From the NCBI RefSeq assembly GCF_025055495.1, contig NZ_JANWXB010000011.1:1-44945 (forward strand): 44,945 bases of DNA, in the 5' to 3' direction. Of this stretch, positions 9,197 through 17,498 are shown piece after piece. Position 1 is the first letter of the stretch; the number at the start of each line of letters is the position of its first letter. The position numbers and the translations under genes were made by a program. Below the pieces are notes generated by a model. It searched no databases and was not told where the DNA came from. It saw only the letters and a program-made list of their open reading frames with translations. The DNA comes from Thermoflexus sp. Lineage in GTDB: Bacteria > Chloroflexota > Anaerolineae > Thermoflexales > Thermoflexaceae.

Positions 9197-9341
9197 TGCT
9201 TTGTCCGTCTTTGATGAGGGGCGAGGGTGGGACTGGAGGCCAAGCGCCTCCAGTCTCGCCCCCCCAAAGATTTTTGGGGGAGAGGCCATCCTCAGGCCGG
9301 CTCTGGTTTGCTCCATCCCCACTTCATAACTGGTCAAAGCA
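9197..9341 (+). mobile_element. MITE-like palindromic element (family B), complete short copy
   Basis: The 145-bp element starts TGCTTTGTCC (9197-9206) and ends GGTCAAAGCA (9332-9341), which are terminal inverted repeats with one mismatch. Inside are a stem-loop (ACTGGAGGC/GCCTCCAGT) and the shared block CCCCCAAAGAT...GGGGGAGAGGCCATC. It begins at the codon after the mannosidase stop. It encodes no protein. Related copies are at 27363-27528, 30232-30400 (inverted), 43495-43677 and 44856 to the window end. Confidence 0.6.
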
Positions 9342-9609
9342 TCGATGACCGTCACCTTCAAGGCGACTGTCTACTGTCCTACACCAGCTGCACCGTCAGA
9401 TGGTCACGGGCTTTTTCCCGATCCCGCCGCCACAGCACCGGCAGCCGGGAACCCCGCACCCGCACATCGGCGGCCAGGTCCAGGATGGCGCGCACGGGGC
9501 TCGTGCCCCGGGGGCCTTGACCAGCAGGTGCATCCACTTGCACCCTCTGACCATCGTGCCTCTGGCTTCCTTGTAGTCCCAACTGGGAGTCGCCTCACCT
9601 CCCCCTTAT
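9342..9609. other. Intergenic stretch with no supported gene
   Basis: There is no start-plus-RBS combination and no known motif on either strand. A 67-codon minus-strand frame (9379-9582) reads like a fragment of a longer protein (DREKARDHLTVQLV at its end), possibly a transposase relic, but I cannot assign it to a family. Confidence 0.3.
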
Positions 9610-9653
9610 TGTGACAGAGTTCACACTGATTCGCTGATAAAAATTACTACAAT
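9610..9653 (+). promoter_or_regulatory. CRP/FNR-type site plus promoter of the kor-hdr operon
   Basis: TGTGA-CAGAGT-TCACA at 9610-9625 matches the CRP consensus TGTGA-N6-TCACA exactly. TACAAT at 9648-9653 is a good -10 box with no -35 match. With a start near 9660 the site is centred at about -42.5, the class II activator position. This fits a CRP-family activator that replaces the -35 contact and switches on the genes from 9815. Confidence 0.6.
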
Positions 9654-9814
9654 CAGGGTTATCATTTTTTTAAGGTAGAAACTGAAGCGAAGGCGCTCCT
9701 TCTTGTCCTCGTTCATGGCAATCGGGCACAGATAAATTAAAGCCCTTGTCGCTTCCATTACGCCCCATCGCTGTCACAAGCTGGCCCGTTACTCTAAACT
9801 TCTGGGAGCGGTAT

Positions 9815-10087
9815 ATGCGGGTCTATGCGCGGCAGCCGGTGAACCTGACCCAGATTCGGATTCCGCGGGGCCAGGTGTTTCTCATCCCGGACCGCTGTAA
9901 AGGCTGCCAGATGTGTGTGGAGTTCTGCCCCCAGCAGGTCCTCCGCATGTCCCACGAGATGAACGCTCGAGGTTACCACTATCCAGAAATCGCGCCCGGG
10001 AAAGAGAACGCCTGCGTCCACTGCGAATTCTGCATGATGGTTTGCCCCGAGTTCGCCATCTTCACCATCGAGGTGGATTCCGCATGA
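9815..10087 (+). CDS. korD: 2-oxoacid:ferredoxin oxidoreductase, delta (ferredoxin-like) subunit
   Basis: This 90-residue subunit has two [4Fe-4S] motifs, CKGCQMCVEFCP and CVHCEFCMMVCP, in the usual bacterial 2[4Fe-4S] arrangement. It passes electrons from the thiamine-diphosphate subunits to external ferredoxin. ATG 9815 is chosen because GGGAG lies 6 nt upstream; longer in-frame starts add a sequence without homology. The stop overlaps the next start (ATGA, 10084-10087), so it is translationally coupled to the alpha subunit. It is the first gene behind the CRP-type promoter at 9610. Confidence 0.9.
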   Translation: MRVYARQPVNLTQIRIPRGQVFLIPDRCKGCQMCVEFCPQQVLRMSHEMNARGYHYPEIAPGKENACVHCEFCMMVCPEFAIFTIEVDSA

Positions 10088-11274
10088 AAGGCCGGGGGGT
10101 GTTGACGGGCGTGCATTTCATGCACGGCGACCACGCCTGCGCGGAAGGGGCGATCGCGGCGGGCTGCCGGTTCTTCGCCGGATACCCCATCACCCCTTCC
10201 ACCGAGATCGCGGAGCGGATCGCCCAGCGCTTTCCGGAGGTCGGAGGGGTGTTCATTCAAATGGAGGATGAGATCGCCAGCATCGTGGCGGTGATCGGGG
10301 CTTCGGCGGCGGGCGTCCGGGCGATGACCGCAACCTCCGGCCCGGGCTTCAGCCTGATGATGGAGAGCGTGGGCCTGGCGGTCATGATGGAGATCCCGTG
10401 TGTGATCGTGGATGTCCAGCGCGGTTCCCCCTCCACCGGCCTTCCCACCCTCCCCGGCCAGGGGGACGTCATGCAGGCCCGCTGGGGCTCCCACGGGGAT
10501 TACGAGATCGCTGCCTATGCCCCCTGGTCTCCTCAGGAGATGTTCGATCTCACCATCCTGGCCTTCAATGTGGCCGACCGCTTCCGCATCCCGGTAATGG
10601 TCATGGCCGATGAGGTGGTCGGCCACATGGTCGAACGGGTGGTGATCCCACCGGAGGACCAGATCCCTCGCTGGGAGCGCAAACGTCCTCGCTACCCGGC
10701 TGGCAACGGCTTCAAGCCTTTCCTGGTGGAGGATGAGGATCTGGTCCCCCCCATCGTGCACGCCGGGGAAGGCTATCGGGTGCACTTCACCGGCCTGACC
10801 CACGACGAGCGGGGCTACCCGGATATGTCCGCGGAGGCCCATCACCGCTTGGTCACCCGGTTGGTGGAAAAGGTGCGGCGGAACGCTTCGCAGATGATCC
10901 GCTACGACACCTATGCGCTCGATGACGCGAAGATCGCGGTGATCTCTTACGGATGCACCGCCCGCTCGGCCCGCCGGGCCGTGGCCGACGCCCGCCGGAT
11001 GGGGATCCCGGCCGGGTTGTTGCGGCTGATCTCCCTCTGGCCGTTCCCCGTGGATGTGGTGCGGGAGCTGGCCCGACAGGTGGACGTTTTCATCGTCGCC
11101 GAGATGAACCTGGGCCAGATGATCTGCGAAGTCGAGCGGCACGTCTGCCAGCCGGTGAAGGGGGTTTTCCACGCGGGCGGGGCGATGATCCCGCCGGACC
11201 CCATTCTGCAGGCCATCCGGGAGGTGGCGTTCCATGGCACACGCGTTGGTGGCGGAAAAGCATCCGCTGGATGA
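10084..11274 (+). CDS. korA: 2-oxoacid:ferredoxin oxidoreductase, alpha subunit
   Basis: This 396-residue subunit carries the pyrimidine-binding domain of thiamine diphosphate (GYPITPSTEIAERIA near residue 34, conserved in the superfamily) and a C-terminal transketolase-C-like domain (about 270-390). The subunit order delta-alpha-beta-gamma and the size match the 2-oxoglutarate (KorABCD) type more than the pyruvate type. The reaction is 2-oxoacid + CoA + oxidised ferredoxin to acyl-CoA + CO2 + reduced ferredoxin. Substrate choice between 2-oxoglutarate and branched-chain 2-oxoacids cannot be settled from sequence alone. A separate full-length pyruvate enzyme (nifJ) is nearby, which makes pyruvate less likely. 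It overlaps korD by 4 bp and korB by 41 bp. Confidence 0.88.
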   Translation: MKGRGVLTGVHFMHGDHACAEGAIAAGCRFFAGYPITPSTEIAERIAQRFPEVGGVFIQMEDEIASIVAVIGASAAGVRAMTATSGPGFSLMMESVGLAVMMEIPCVIVDVQRGSPSTGLPTLPGQGDVMQARWGSHGDYEIAAYAPWSPQEMFDLTILAFNVADRFRIPVMVMADEVVGHMVERVVIPPEDQIPRWERKRPRYPAGNGFKPFLVEDEDLVPPIVHAGEGYRVHFTGLTHDERGYPDMSAEAHHRLVTRLVEKVRRNASQMIRYDTYALDDAKIAVISYGCTARSARRAVADARRMGIPAGLLRLISLWPFPVDVVRELARQVDVFIVAEMNLGQMICEVERHVCQPVKGVFHAGGAMIPPDPILQAIREVAFHGTRVGGGKASAG

Positions 11275-12070
11275 TCTGATCCGTCGGGATCGGATGCCGC
11301 ACATCTGGTGCCCGGGATGCGGCATCGGGATCGTGATGCGTTGTTACGCTCAGGCCATCCTGGAGTCGGGCATCCCGGTGGAGCGCCATGTCGTGGTCTC
11401 CGGCATCGGCTGCACGGCCCGTGTGCCGGGCTATATGAACCTGGACTCTTATCACGCCACCCACGGGCGTCCGGTCCCCTTCGCCATCGGCCTGAAGCTG
11501 GCGAAGCCGGAACTCATGGTGACGGTGTTCAGTGGGGATGGGGATCTGGCGGCGATCGGGGGCAACCATCTGATCCACGCCGCTCGGCGCAATGTGGACA
11601 TCAAGATCATCTGCATCAATAACTTCAACTACGGCATGACCGGCGGGCAGGTCGGCCCCACCACGCCGCTGGGGGCCAAGACCACCACCACGCCCTATGG
11701 GAATCCGGAGCATCCGTTTAACCTCCCCTATCTCATGGCGGCCGCGGGGGCGGTTTTCGTATCCCGATGGACGGCCCTCCATGTCCGCCAGATCAAAGAA
11801 GACATCCTGTATTCCTTCCGGAAGCCAGGGTTTACTTTCGTTGAGGTGTTGGCCCCTTGCCCCGTGGGCTTCGGGCGGCCGAATGACATTGAGGATGGGG
11901 TGGAGGAGATGCGGATCTACCGGCGTCGCAGCCGCCTGGTCTACCGGGTGCCCGATGAGATGCCATGGGAGGCGCTGGAGGTGGATCTCCGGGAGGAGCG
12001 CCCCATCTACGTGGGGCGGTTCGTGGATCGGGAGCGGGAGGTCTTCCAGCCGGTGCGGCTGCGCTCATAA
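11234..12070 (+). CDS. korB: 2-oxoacid:ferredoxin oxidoreductase, beta (TPP-binding) subunit
   Basis: This 278-residue subunit begins with the cluster-ligating CPGCGIG motif (residues 26-32) typical of KorB/PorB. The thiamine-diphosphate/Mg2+ motif is GDGDLAAIGGNH, with the following conserved NNFNYGMTGGQ. Further cysteines (SGIGCTAR, LAPCPVG) are in the expected positions for the [4Fe-4S] cluster. It overlaps the end of korA by 41 bp, which implies coupled translation of the catalytic pair. Confidence 0.92.
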   Translation: MAHALVAEKHPLDDLIRRDRMPHIWCPGCGIGIVMRCYAQAILESGIPVERHVVVSGIGCTARVPGYMNLDSYHATHGRPVPFAIGLKLAKPELMVTVFSGDGDLAAIGGNHLIHAARRNVDIKIICINNFNYGMTGGQVGPTTPLGAKTTTTPYGNPEHPFNLPYLMAAAGAVFVSRWTALHVRQIKEDILYSFRKPGFTFVEVLAPCPVGFGRPNDIEDGVEEMRIYRRRSRLVYRVPDEMPWEALEVDLREERPIYVGRFVDREREVFQPVRLRS

Positions 12071-12177
12071 GCGAAAGAGCCACAAAGGGCACGAAGGACA
12101 CGGGATTTTAATCCAGCAACGGGGTCGCTTCGCCCGTTCGGAATTCGCGCCAGTGGGCTCGGACTCAGGAGGATGGA
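12071..12177. other. korB-korC spacer with a CACAAAGG-type repeat
   Basis: The 107-bp gap interrupts an otherwise tightly packed operon. At 12079-12103 it contains CACAAAGGGCACGAAGGACACGG, a short degenerate tandem repeat (CACRAAGG). I see no promoter or terminator in it. Confidence 0.4.
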
Positions 12178-12741
12178 ATGCGAAAGGAGATCCGGATCGC
12201 AGGCTTCGGGGGGCAGGGCGTCGTACTGGCCGGGTATATCCTCGGCAAGGCCTTCGCCGTTTACGAAGGCCTGGAGGCCGTGATGACTCAATCCTACGGC
12301 CCGGAGGCGCGGGGTGGCTCCTCCAGCTCCAACGTCGTGGTCTCCGACGAACCCATCGATTACCCCTTCGTCCTCGAGCCGGACGTTCTCGTCCTCCTCT
12401 CCCAGGAGGCCTACACCCGGTTCCGCCCCACGGCCAAGCCGGATGCCCTGGTCATCATCGAGGAGGACCTGGTCCATCCGTGGCCGGAGGATCGGCCGCT
12501 CCGGATCCCGGCCACCCGCCTGGCGGAGGAGCTGGGACGACGGATCGTCGCCAATATGGTGGTCCTGGGGTTCCTGACGGCGGTCTCCGGGCTGGTGAAG
12601 CGGGAGTCCGTGGAGAAGGCGATCGAAACCACGCTGGCCCCCCGGCTGGTGCCGCTCAACCTGAAAGCCTTTGCGACCGGCTATGAATATGCGGGAACCC
12701 TGACAGCGGTCTCGCCCTCGGCGGGCTTTCTTAAGCGGTAA
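12178..12741 (+). CDS. korC: 2-oxoacid:ferredoxin oxidoreductase, gamma subunit
   Basis: This 187-residue protein starts with IRIAGFGGQGVVLAGYILGKA, the Rossmann-like signature of gamma subunits of this superfamily. TQSYGPEARGGSSSSNVVVS is the conserved CoA-contacting loop. GGAGG precedes the ATG by 5 nt. It completes the korDABC set; the 107-bp gap before it is unusual for these operons but the order is conventional. Confidence 0.9.
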   Translation: MRKEIRIAGFGGQGVVLAGYILGKAFAVYEGLEAVMTQSYGPEARGGSSSSNVVVSDEPIDYPFVLEPDVLVLLSQEAYTRFRPTAKPDALVIIEEDLVHPWPEDRPLRIPATRLAEELGRRIVANMVVLGFLTAVSGLVKRESVEKAIETTLAPRLVPLNLKAFATGYEYAGTLTAVSPSAGFLKR

Positions 12742-12893
12742 CGGTCCCCGGCGGGGCCCTCCGGCACTGGACTCGTTGTGGAATGAGTGGAGGGCCTTTG
12801 GGGCAGGGAGGGGGATTCGAAGATTGGGCAAGTGGGACGGCGTGCCGTGCCCGCATGGAACCCCGGGCCTATTTCCACAGAGGAGTTGTGGCG

Positions 12894-15800
12894 ATGAGCG
12901 ATTCGGTCCTCATCATCGGCGGAGGGATCGCAGGAATTCAGGCGGCGCTCGATCTGGCCAACGCCGGCGCGCGGGTGGTGCTGGTGGAGCGGGAGCCGAC
13001 CATTGGCGGGAAGATGGCCGTCCTGGATAAAAACTTCCCGACGCTGGACTGCTCCATCTGCATCGAGGCGCCCAAGATGTCCGAGGTCGGCCTCCACCCG
13101 AACATCGAGGTGCTCACCCTGGCGGAGGTGGAACGGGTGGAGGGGCACGCGGGGGACTTCCAGGTGACGATCCGCCAGCGGGCCCGCTTTGTGACCGACC
13201 AGTGCACCCGCTGTGGGGAATGTGTGAGCGTCTGTCCGGTGGTCCTCCCCAACGAGTTCGACGCCGGGATGGCGGCCCGCAAGGCCATTTACACCCCGAT
13301 CCCTCAGTCCGTGCCCGGCGCCTATGTCATCGACGTTGCGCACTGTCTGAACGATCCGCCTCATTACCTTCCGTGTCACCGATGCGTTCAGGTCTGCCAG
13401 CCGGGGGCCATCGATTTCCTCATGCCTCCGGAGCGGCGCCTGACCCGCCGCGTGGGTTCCATCATCGTGGCCGTGGGCTATGAGAGCATCGACCCGCGCC
13501 TGTTGCGGGAATTCGGATATGGAACGCATCCGGACATCCTGACCGCGCTGGAGTTCGAACGCCTGCTCACTTCGGCCGGCCCCACGGGCGGCGAGATCCT
13601 GCGGCCCTCCAACGGTCAGCATCCCCATAACATCCTGTTCGTCCTGTGCGTGGGCTCCCGGGACCGTCGCTTCTTCCGGCATTGTTCCCGCATCTGCTGC
13701 ATGTATTCCATCAAGCACGCCTACCAAGCTATCGACCACGGCGTCCCGCATGTGACGGTCCTCTATATGGATATCCGGGCCTACGGGAAGGGATTCGATG
13801 GCTTCTGGGCCCGGACCCTGGAGGCGGGCGCGCGGTTTGTGCGGGGCCGTCCGGCCCGCATCGGGCCCAACGGAGATGGGCGGATCCGGGTGGTCTATGA
13901 GGACACCGAGTGCGGCGTCCGGGTTTCCGAAGATTACGATATGGTGGTCCTGGCCACCGCCGTCTCCCCCCCAGATGGCCTGGCGGAACTGGCCCGGCGG
14001 CTGGGGATTGAGCTCGATGAGGATGGCTTCATCCGGGCGCTGGAGAGCGAGGGCGGCCTGGTGCGGACCACCCGGCCGGGGATTTACGCGGCGGGTTGCG
14101 TGACCGGGCCGAAGGACATCCCGGACAGCGTCTCGGAGGGAAGCGGCGCGGCCGCCCTGGCGCTGGGGCATCTGACCCGCCGCCACTGGCCGGAACCCCT
14201 GAAGGTCGAGCCGATCCAGGATATCGAGACGCCGCGGGTGGGCGTGTTCGTCTGCCACTGCGGCAGCAACATCGCCGGCGTGGTGGACGTGCAGCGGGTC
14301 GTGGAGTTCGCGAGGACATTGCCCGATGTGGTTTACGCCACCCATCAGATGTTCTCCTGCGCGGGGAACACTCAGAAGGAGATCGAAGAGGCGATCCGGC
14401 GGGAGCGGATCAACCGGGTGGTGGTGGCGGCATGCTCACCCCGCACCCATGAGGTGATCTTCCGGGGGGCGCTCGAGCGGGCCGGTCTCAATCCGTATCT
14501 GTTGGAAATGGCCAACATCCGCAACCTGGACTCGTGGGTGCATAAGGCTGATAAAGAGGCAGCCACCATCAAGGCGATGGACATGGTCTGGATGGCTGTG
14601 GAGAAGGCCCGGCGCCTGACGCCGGCGGAGCCTTCGCATCTCCCCCTGACCCAGCGGGCGCTGGTGATCGGCGGCGGGATCGCCGGGATGACGGCGGCGA
14701 CCGCTCTGGCCCGCCAGGGCTTTGAGACCCATCTGGTGGAGCGCAGCCACGAGCTGGGCGGGCTGCTGAACCGCTTGGATGAGCTCTCGCCCTCCGGCCT
14801 GAGGGCCCGGGAGCTGGTGGAGGCCAAAAAGCGGGAGTTGCTTCAGAGCGGCGTCCGGGTGCACCTGGGGAAGCAGATCGAAACCATCGGCGGCGTGGTG
14901 GGGAATTTCCATGCGCGCCTCAGCGATGGCACGACCTTGCAGGTAGGGGCCGTGGTGATGGCCACCGGGGCGGAGCCTTATACGCCCACCGAGCTCGGTT
15001 ATGGCTCCGATCCCCGGGTGATCACCAATCTCGAGCTGGAGGATCTCCTTCGGCGCGGGACGGTGGAGGCGGAGCGGATCACCTTTGTGGGCTGCGTGGG
15101 CTCCCGGCAGGGGAATATGGGGTGCTCCCGCTATTGCTGCGCCTCCATGATCGGCCAGGCCCTGCGCTTGCGGCGCATGGGCAAGAAGGTGCGGGTGCTC
15201 TATCGGGAGATCCGCACCTACAGCCGCAACGCCGAGGAGCTTTACGAGCAGGCGATGCGGGAGGGCGTCCAGTTCTTCCGCTATGACCCGGATCGGCCGC
15301 CTCAGGAGGCCATCACCTTCGAGGACGGTCATTTGATCTTCTATGATCATCTCCTGCAAACCTATCTCCGCCTTCCGACGGATCTTCTGGTCCTCGTGAT
15401 CGGCCTGCGGCCGTCCGCGGATGGCCTGGCCGAGCAGCTCCGGCTCTCCCGCAGCGAAGATGGCTTCCTGATGGAGTTGCATCCCAAGCTGGGGCCGGCG
15501 GAGACCGCAGTCCAGGGCATTTACCTGGCGGGCACGGCGCAAGGTCCTAAGGATGTCCGGGAGGCCATCGCGCAGGGGCTGGCAGCGGCTGCCAAAGCTG
15601 GCGCCCTGCTCGCCCGGGGCGTGATCGAGAAGGAGCCGCTGACCGCCCGGGTGGATCTGGAGAAGTGCATCGGGTGCATGCGGTGTGTGAAGGTCTGCCC
15701 CTTCAACGCTATTGAGGCCACCGGGCCGGTCAAGGTGGGGAAGGTGCGGATCCTGGAAGCCGCGTGCATGGGTTGCGGCACTTGCGCCGCCGAGTGCCCG

Positions 15801-16343
15801 GCGGACGCCATCACCATGCCTTTCTTCACCAAGGAGCAGATCCTGGCTCAGATCGATGCGGCCCTGGCCGAGCGGCCCGAGGAGAAGTGCATTGTCTTTA
15901 CCTGCAACTGGTGCTCCTACGCCGGAGCGGATCTGGCTGGGATCGAGAAGCGGCAGTATCCGCCTTCCTCCCGGATCATCCGGACGATGTGTTCTGGCCG
16001 GTTCGAGGAGGACTTCATCGCCCGCGCCTTTGAGAGGGGAGCGGGCGCTGTCCTGGTCACCGGTTGCCGGCTGACGGAGACCGGATCGGATTGCCATTAC
16101 AACTACGCCAACCGCCAGACATGGAAGCGGTTCCAGTACTGGCAGCGGAAGTTCACGCGGATGGGAATCGAGCCGGAGCGGCTGCAGTTGCGGTGGATCT
16201 CGGCGGCGGAGGGCAAGGAGTTCGCGGAGAAGCTGAAAGAGATGGATGAGGTCGTGCGCCGCTATGTTCGCAAGCTGCGTGGGGAAGTGGTCCCGGCTCC
16301 GGAGCGAGCCGCTCAGCCTGCTGAAACAGTGGGAGGCGAGTGA
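12894..16343 (+). CDS. hdrA: Double HdrA-MvhD fusion flavoprotein (heterodisulfide reductase A-like)
   Basis: The 1149-residue protein joins two HdrA units and an MvhD domain. Unit 1 (1-440) has an FAD motif GGGIAG (9-14), C53/C56, one [4Fe-4S] motif C104-C107-C110-C114 and a cluster-like C151...C161-C164-C168. Unit 2 (about 445-900) opens with the HdrA N-terminal module (FVCHCGSNIAG, ACSPRTHE), a second GGGIAG (about 591) and CVGSRQGNMGCSRYCC. A 2[4Fe-4S] ferredoxin domain follows (CIGCMRCVKVCP, CMGCGTCAAECP; 925-968), then an MvhD/FlpD-type domain (from about 1000, FTCNWCSYAGADL). HdrA carries the bifurcating FAD in known Hdr complexes; MvhD normally receives electrons from a hydrogenase or formate dehydrogenase, but neither is encoded here. 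AGAGGAG precedes ATG 12894. The stop overlaps the next start (TGATG). Confidence 0.9.
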   Translation: MSDSVLIIGGGIAGIQAALDLANAGARVVLVEREPTIGGKMAVLDKNFPTLDCSICIEAPKMSEVGLHPNIEVLTLAEVERVEGHAGDFQVTIRQRARFVTDQCTRCGECVSVCPVVLPNEFDAGMAARKAIYTPIPQSVPGAYVIDVAHCLNDPPHYLPCHRCVQVCQPGAIDFLMPPERRLTRRVGSIIVAVGYESIDPRLLREFGYGTHPDILTALEFERLLTSAGPTGGEILRPSNGQHPHNILFVLCVGSRDRRFFRHCSRICCMYSIKHAYQAIDHGVPHVTVLYMDIRAYGKGFDGFWARTLEAGARFVRGRPARIGPNGDGRIRVVYEDTECGVRVSEDYDMVVLATAVSPPDGLAELARRLGIELDEDGFIRALESEGGLVRTTRPGIYAAGCVTGPKDIPDSVSEGSGAAALALGHLTRRHWPEPLKVEPIQDIETPRVGVFVCHCGSNIAGVVDVQRVVEFARTLPDVVYATHQMFSCAGNTQKEIEEAIRRERINRVVVAACSPRTHEVIFRGALERAGLNPYLLEMANIRNLDSWVHKADKEAATIKAMDMVWMAVEKARRLTPAEPSHLPLTQRALVIGGGIAGMTAATALARQGFETHLVERSHELGGLLNRLDELSPSGLRARELVEAKKRELLQSGVRVHLGKQIETIGGVVGNFHARLSDGTTLQVGAVVMATGAEPYTPTELGYGSDPRVITNLELEDLLRRGTVEAERITFVGCVGSRQGNMGCSRYCCASMIGQALRLRRMGKKVRVLYREIRTYSRNAEELYEQAMREGVQFFRYDPDRPPQEAITFEDGHLIFYDHLLQTYLRLPTDLLVLVIGLRPSADGLAEQLRLSRSEDGFLMELHPKLGPAETAVQGIYLAGTAQGPKDVREAIAQGLAAAAKAGALLARGVIEKEPLTARVDLEKCIGCMRCVKVCPFNAIEATGPVKVGKVRILEAACMGCGTCAAECPADAITMPFFTKEQILAQIDAALAERPEEKCIVFTCNWCSYAGADLAGIEKRQYPPSSRIIRTMCSGRFEEDFIARAFERGAGAVLVTGCRLTETGSDCHYNYANRQTWKRFQYWQRKFTRMGIEPERLQLRWISAAEGKEFAEKLKEMDEVVRRYVRKLRGEVVPAPERAAQPAETVGGE

Positions 16344-17497
16344 TGCAAGCGCTGATGGTCCTCACCCCGGATGAAGCCCTGTGGGAACGCCTGTTCCAGG
16401 AGACGCAGGGGGCGATGGCCCTCTGCTATCAGTGCGGGGTCTGCACCGCCGCCTGCCCATGGGGGCTCGTTCGCCATGAGCCGTTTTCGGTGCGGACCAT
16501 GATGCGGCGGGTCCAGGTCGGGGTGCTGAATGGCGATGAGAGCCTCTGGCTGTGCGCCGCCTGCGCCCAATGCGAGGTCCTGTGCCCTCGTGGCGTCCCG
16601 GTCGCTGAGATCTTTCAAAGCCTTCGCGAATACGCCTGGGAACAGCGCCGCGTCCCCAAGGGCCTGCCCTCCGTGCTCTGGTCAGTTTACTGGAACAACA
16701 ACCCCTGGTTCCAGCCGCCCTCCTACCGGATCCGATGGGCTCGCGATCTGGAGGTCCCCCGGTTCGATCCGGAGCAACACGAGATCCTCTATTACGTGGG
16801 CTGCACTTCGTCTTACGATCGACGGGCCCAGAAGGTCGCCCGGTCCATTGTGCAGCTCCTCCGCGCGGCTGGCGTCCAGTTCGGCACGCTGGGGAACGAT
16901 GAACCCTGCTGTGGGGAGGCGGTGAAGAGCCTCGGGCATCGTCCCTATTTTTATGAGATCGCCCAGAACAACGCGAAGCGGTTTGCAGATGCGGGGGTGA
17001 AGGAGCTGATCACCACTTCGCCTCACTGTTATGAGGTGTTCCAGAACCACTACCCGCGCTTTGAGGCGGAATTCCGGCCCCACCACTACACTCAGTATCT
17101 GGCCCGCTTGCTCGAAGAAGGCCGCCTCCGATTCTCGCGGGAGGTCCCCTTACGGGTGACCTATCACGATCCGTGTTACCTGGGTCGACGGAGCGGTGAA
17201 TACGAGGCGCCGCGTCGGGTGCTGGATGCCATCCCGGGCCTGGAGCGGGTGGAGATGGCTCACTTCGGGCCGGACGCCCTTTGCTGTGGAGGCGGGGGCG
17301 GGCGGATGTGGCTCGAGACCCGGGCCGGGGAGCGCTTCGCCGATCTCCGGGTCCAGGAAGCGCTGGAGACCGGCGCCCAGGTGATCGTCACCGCCTGCCC
17401 TTTCTGTATGGCCTGCCTGGAGGACAGTCTGAAGGGATTGGGCATTCAGGGGGTGAGGGTGATGGATGTGGCGGAGATCGCGGCGATGGCGGTGTAG
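16343..17497 (+). CDS. HdrC-HdrB fusion (HdrD-like) iron-sulfur oxidoreductase
   Basis: In this 384-residue protein an N-terminal HdrC part (20-85) binds two [4Fe-4S] clusters (C28-C31-C34-C38 and C71-C74-C77-C81). The HdrB part has two CCG modules. Module 1 has C154, C189-C190-G and C229 in TTSPHCY, where the usual first Cys of CxxC is Ser226. Module 2 is complete (C278, C314-C315-G, C352-x2-C355). HdrB-type modules hold the noncubane clusters that reduce disulfides or hand electrons to other proteins. The start ATG overlaps the hdrA stop (TGATG), so the two are coupled and surely form a complex. GGGAGG lies 6 nt upstream. The substrate disulfide or partner is unknown; the Etf pair directly downstream is the best candidate. 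Confidence 0.88.
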   Translation: MQALMVLTPDEALWERLFQETQGAMALCYQCGVCTAACPWGLVRHEPFSVRTMMRRVQVGVLNGDESLWLCAACAQCEVLCPRGVPVAEIFQSLREYAWEQRRVPKGLPSVLWSVYWNNNPWFQPPSYRIRWARDLEVPRFDPEQHEILYYVGCTSSYDRRAQKVARSIVQLLRAAGVQFGTLGNDEPCCGEAVKSLGHRPYFYEIAQNNAKRFADAGVKELITTSPHCYEVFQNHYPRFEAEFRPHHYTQYLARLLEEGRLRFSREVPLRVTYHDPCYLGRRSGEYEAPRRVLDAIPGLERVEMAHFGPDALCCGGGGGRMWLETRAGERFADLRVQEALETGAQVIVTACPFCMACLEDSLKGLGIQGVRVMDVAEIAAMAV

Positions 17498-17498
17498 C

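Noticed and set aside
9379-9582. Minus-strand 67-codon frame as a transposase gene
   Set aside because: No start signal, no catalytic motif and no terminal repeats; at most an unidentifiable relic.
14436-16097. Minus-strand open frame of 553 codons inside hdrA
   Set aside because: It is an antisense shadow of a GC-rich gene whose plus-strand product has complete FAD and cluster motifs; there are no motifs or RBS on the minus strand.
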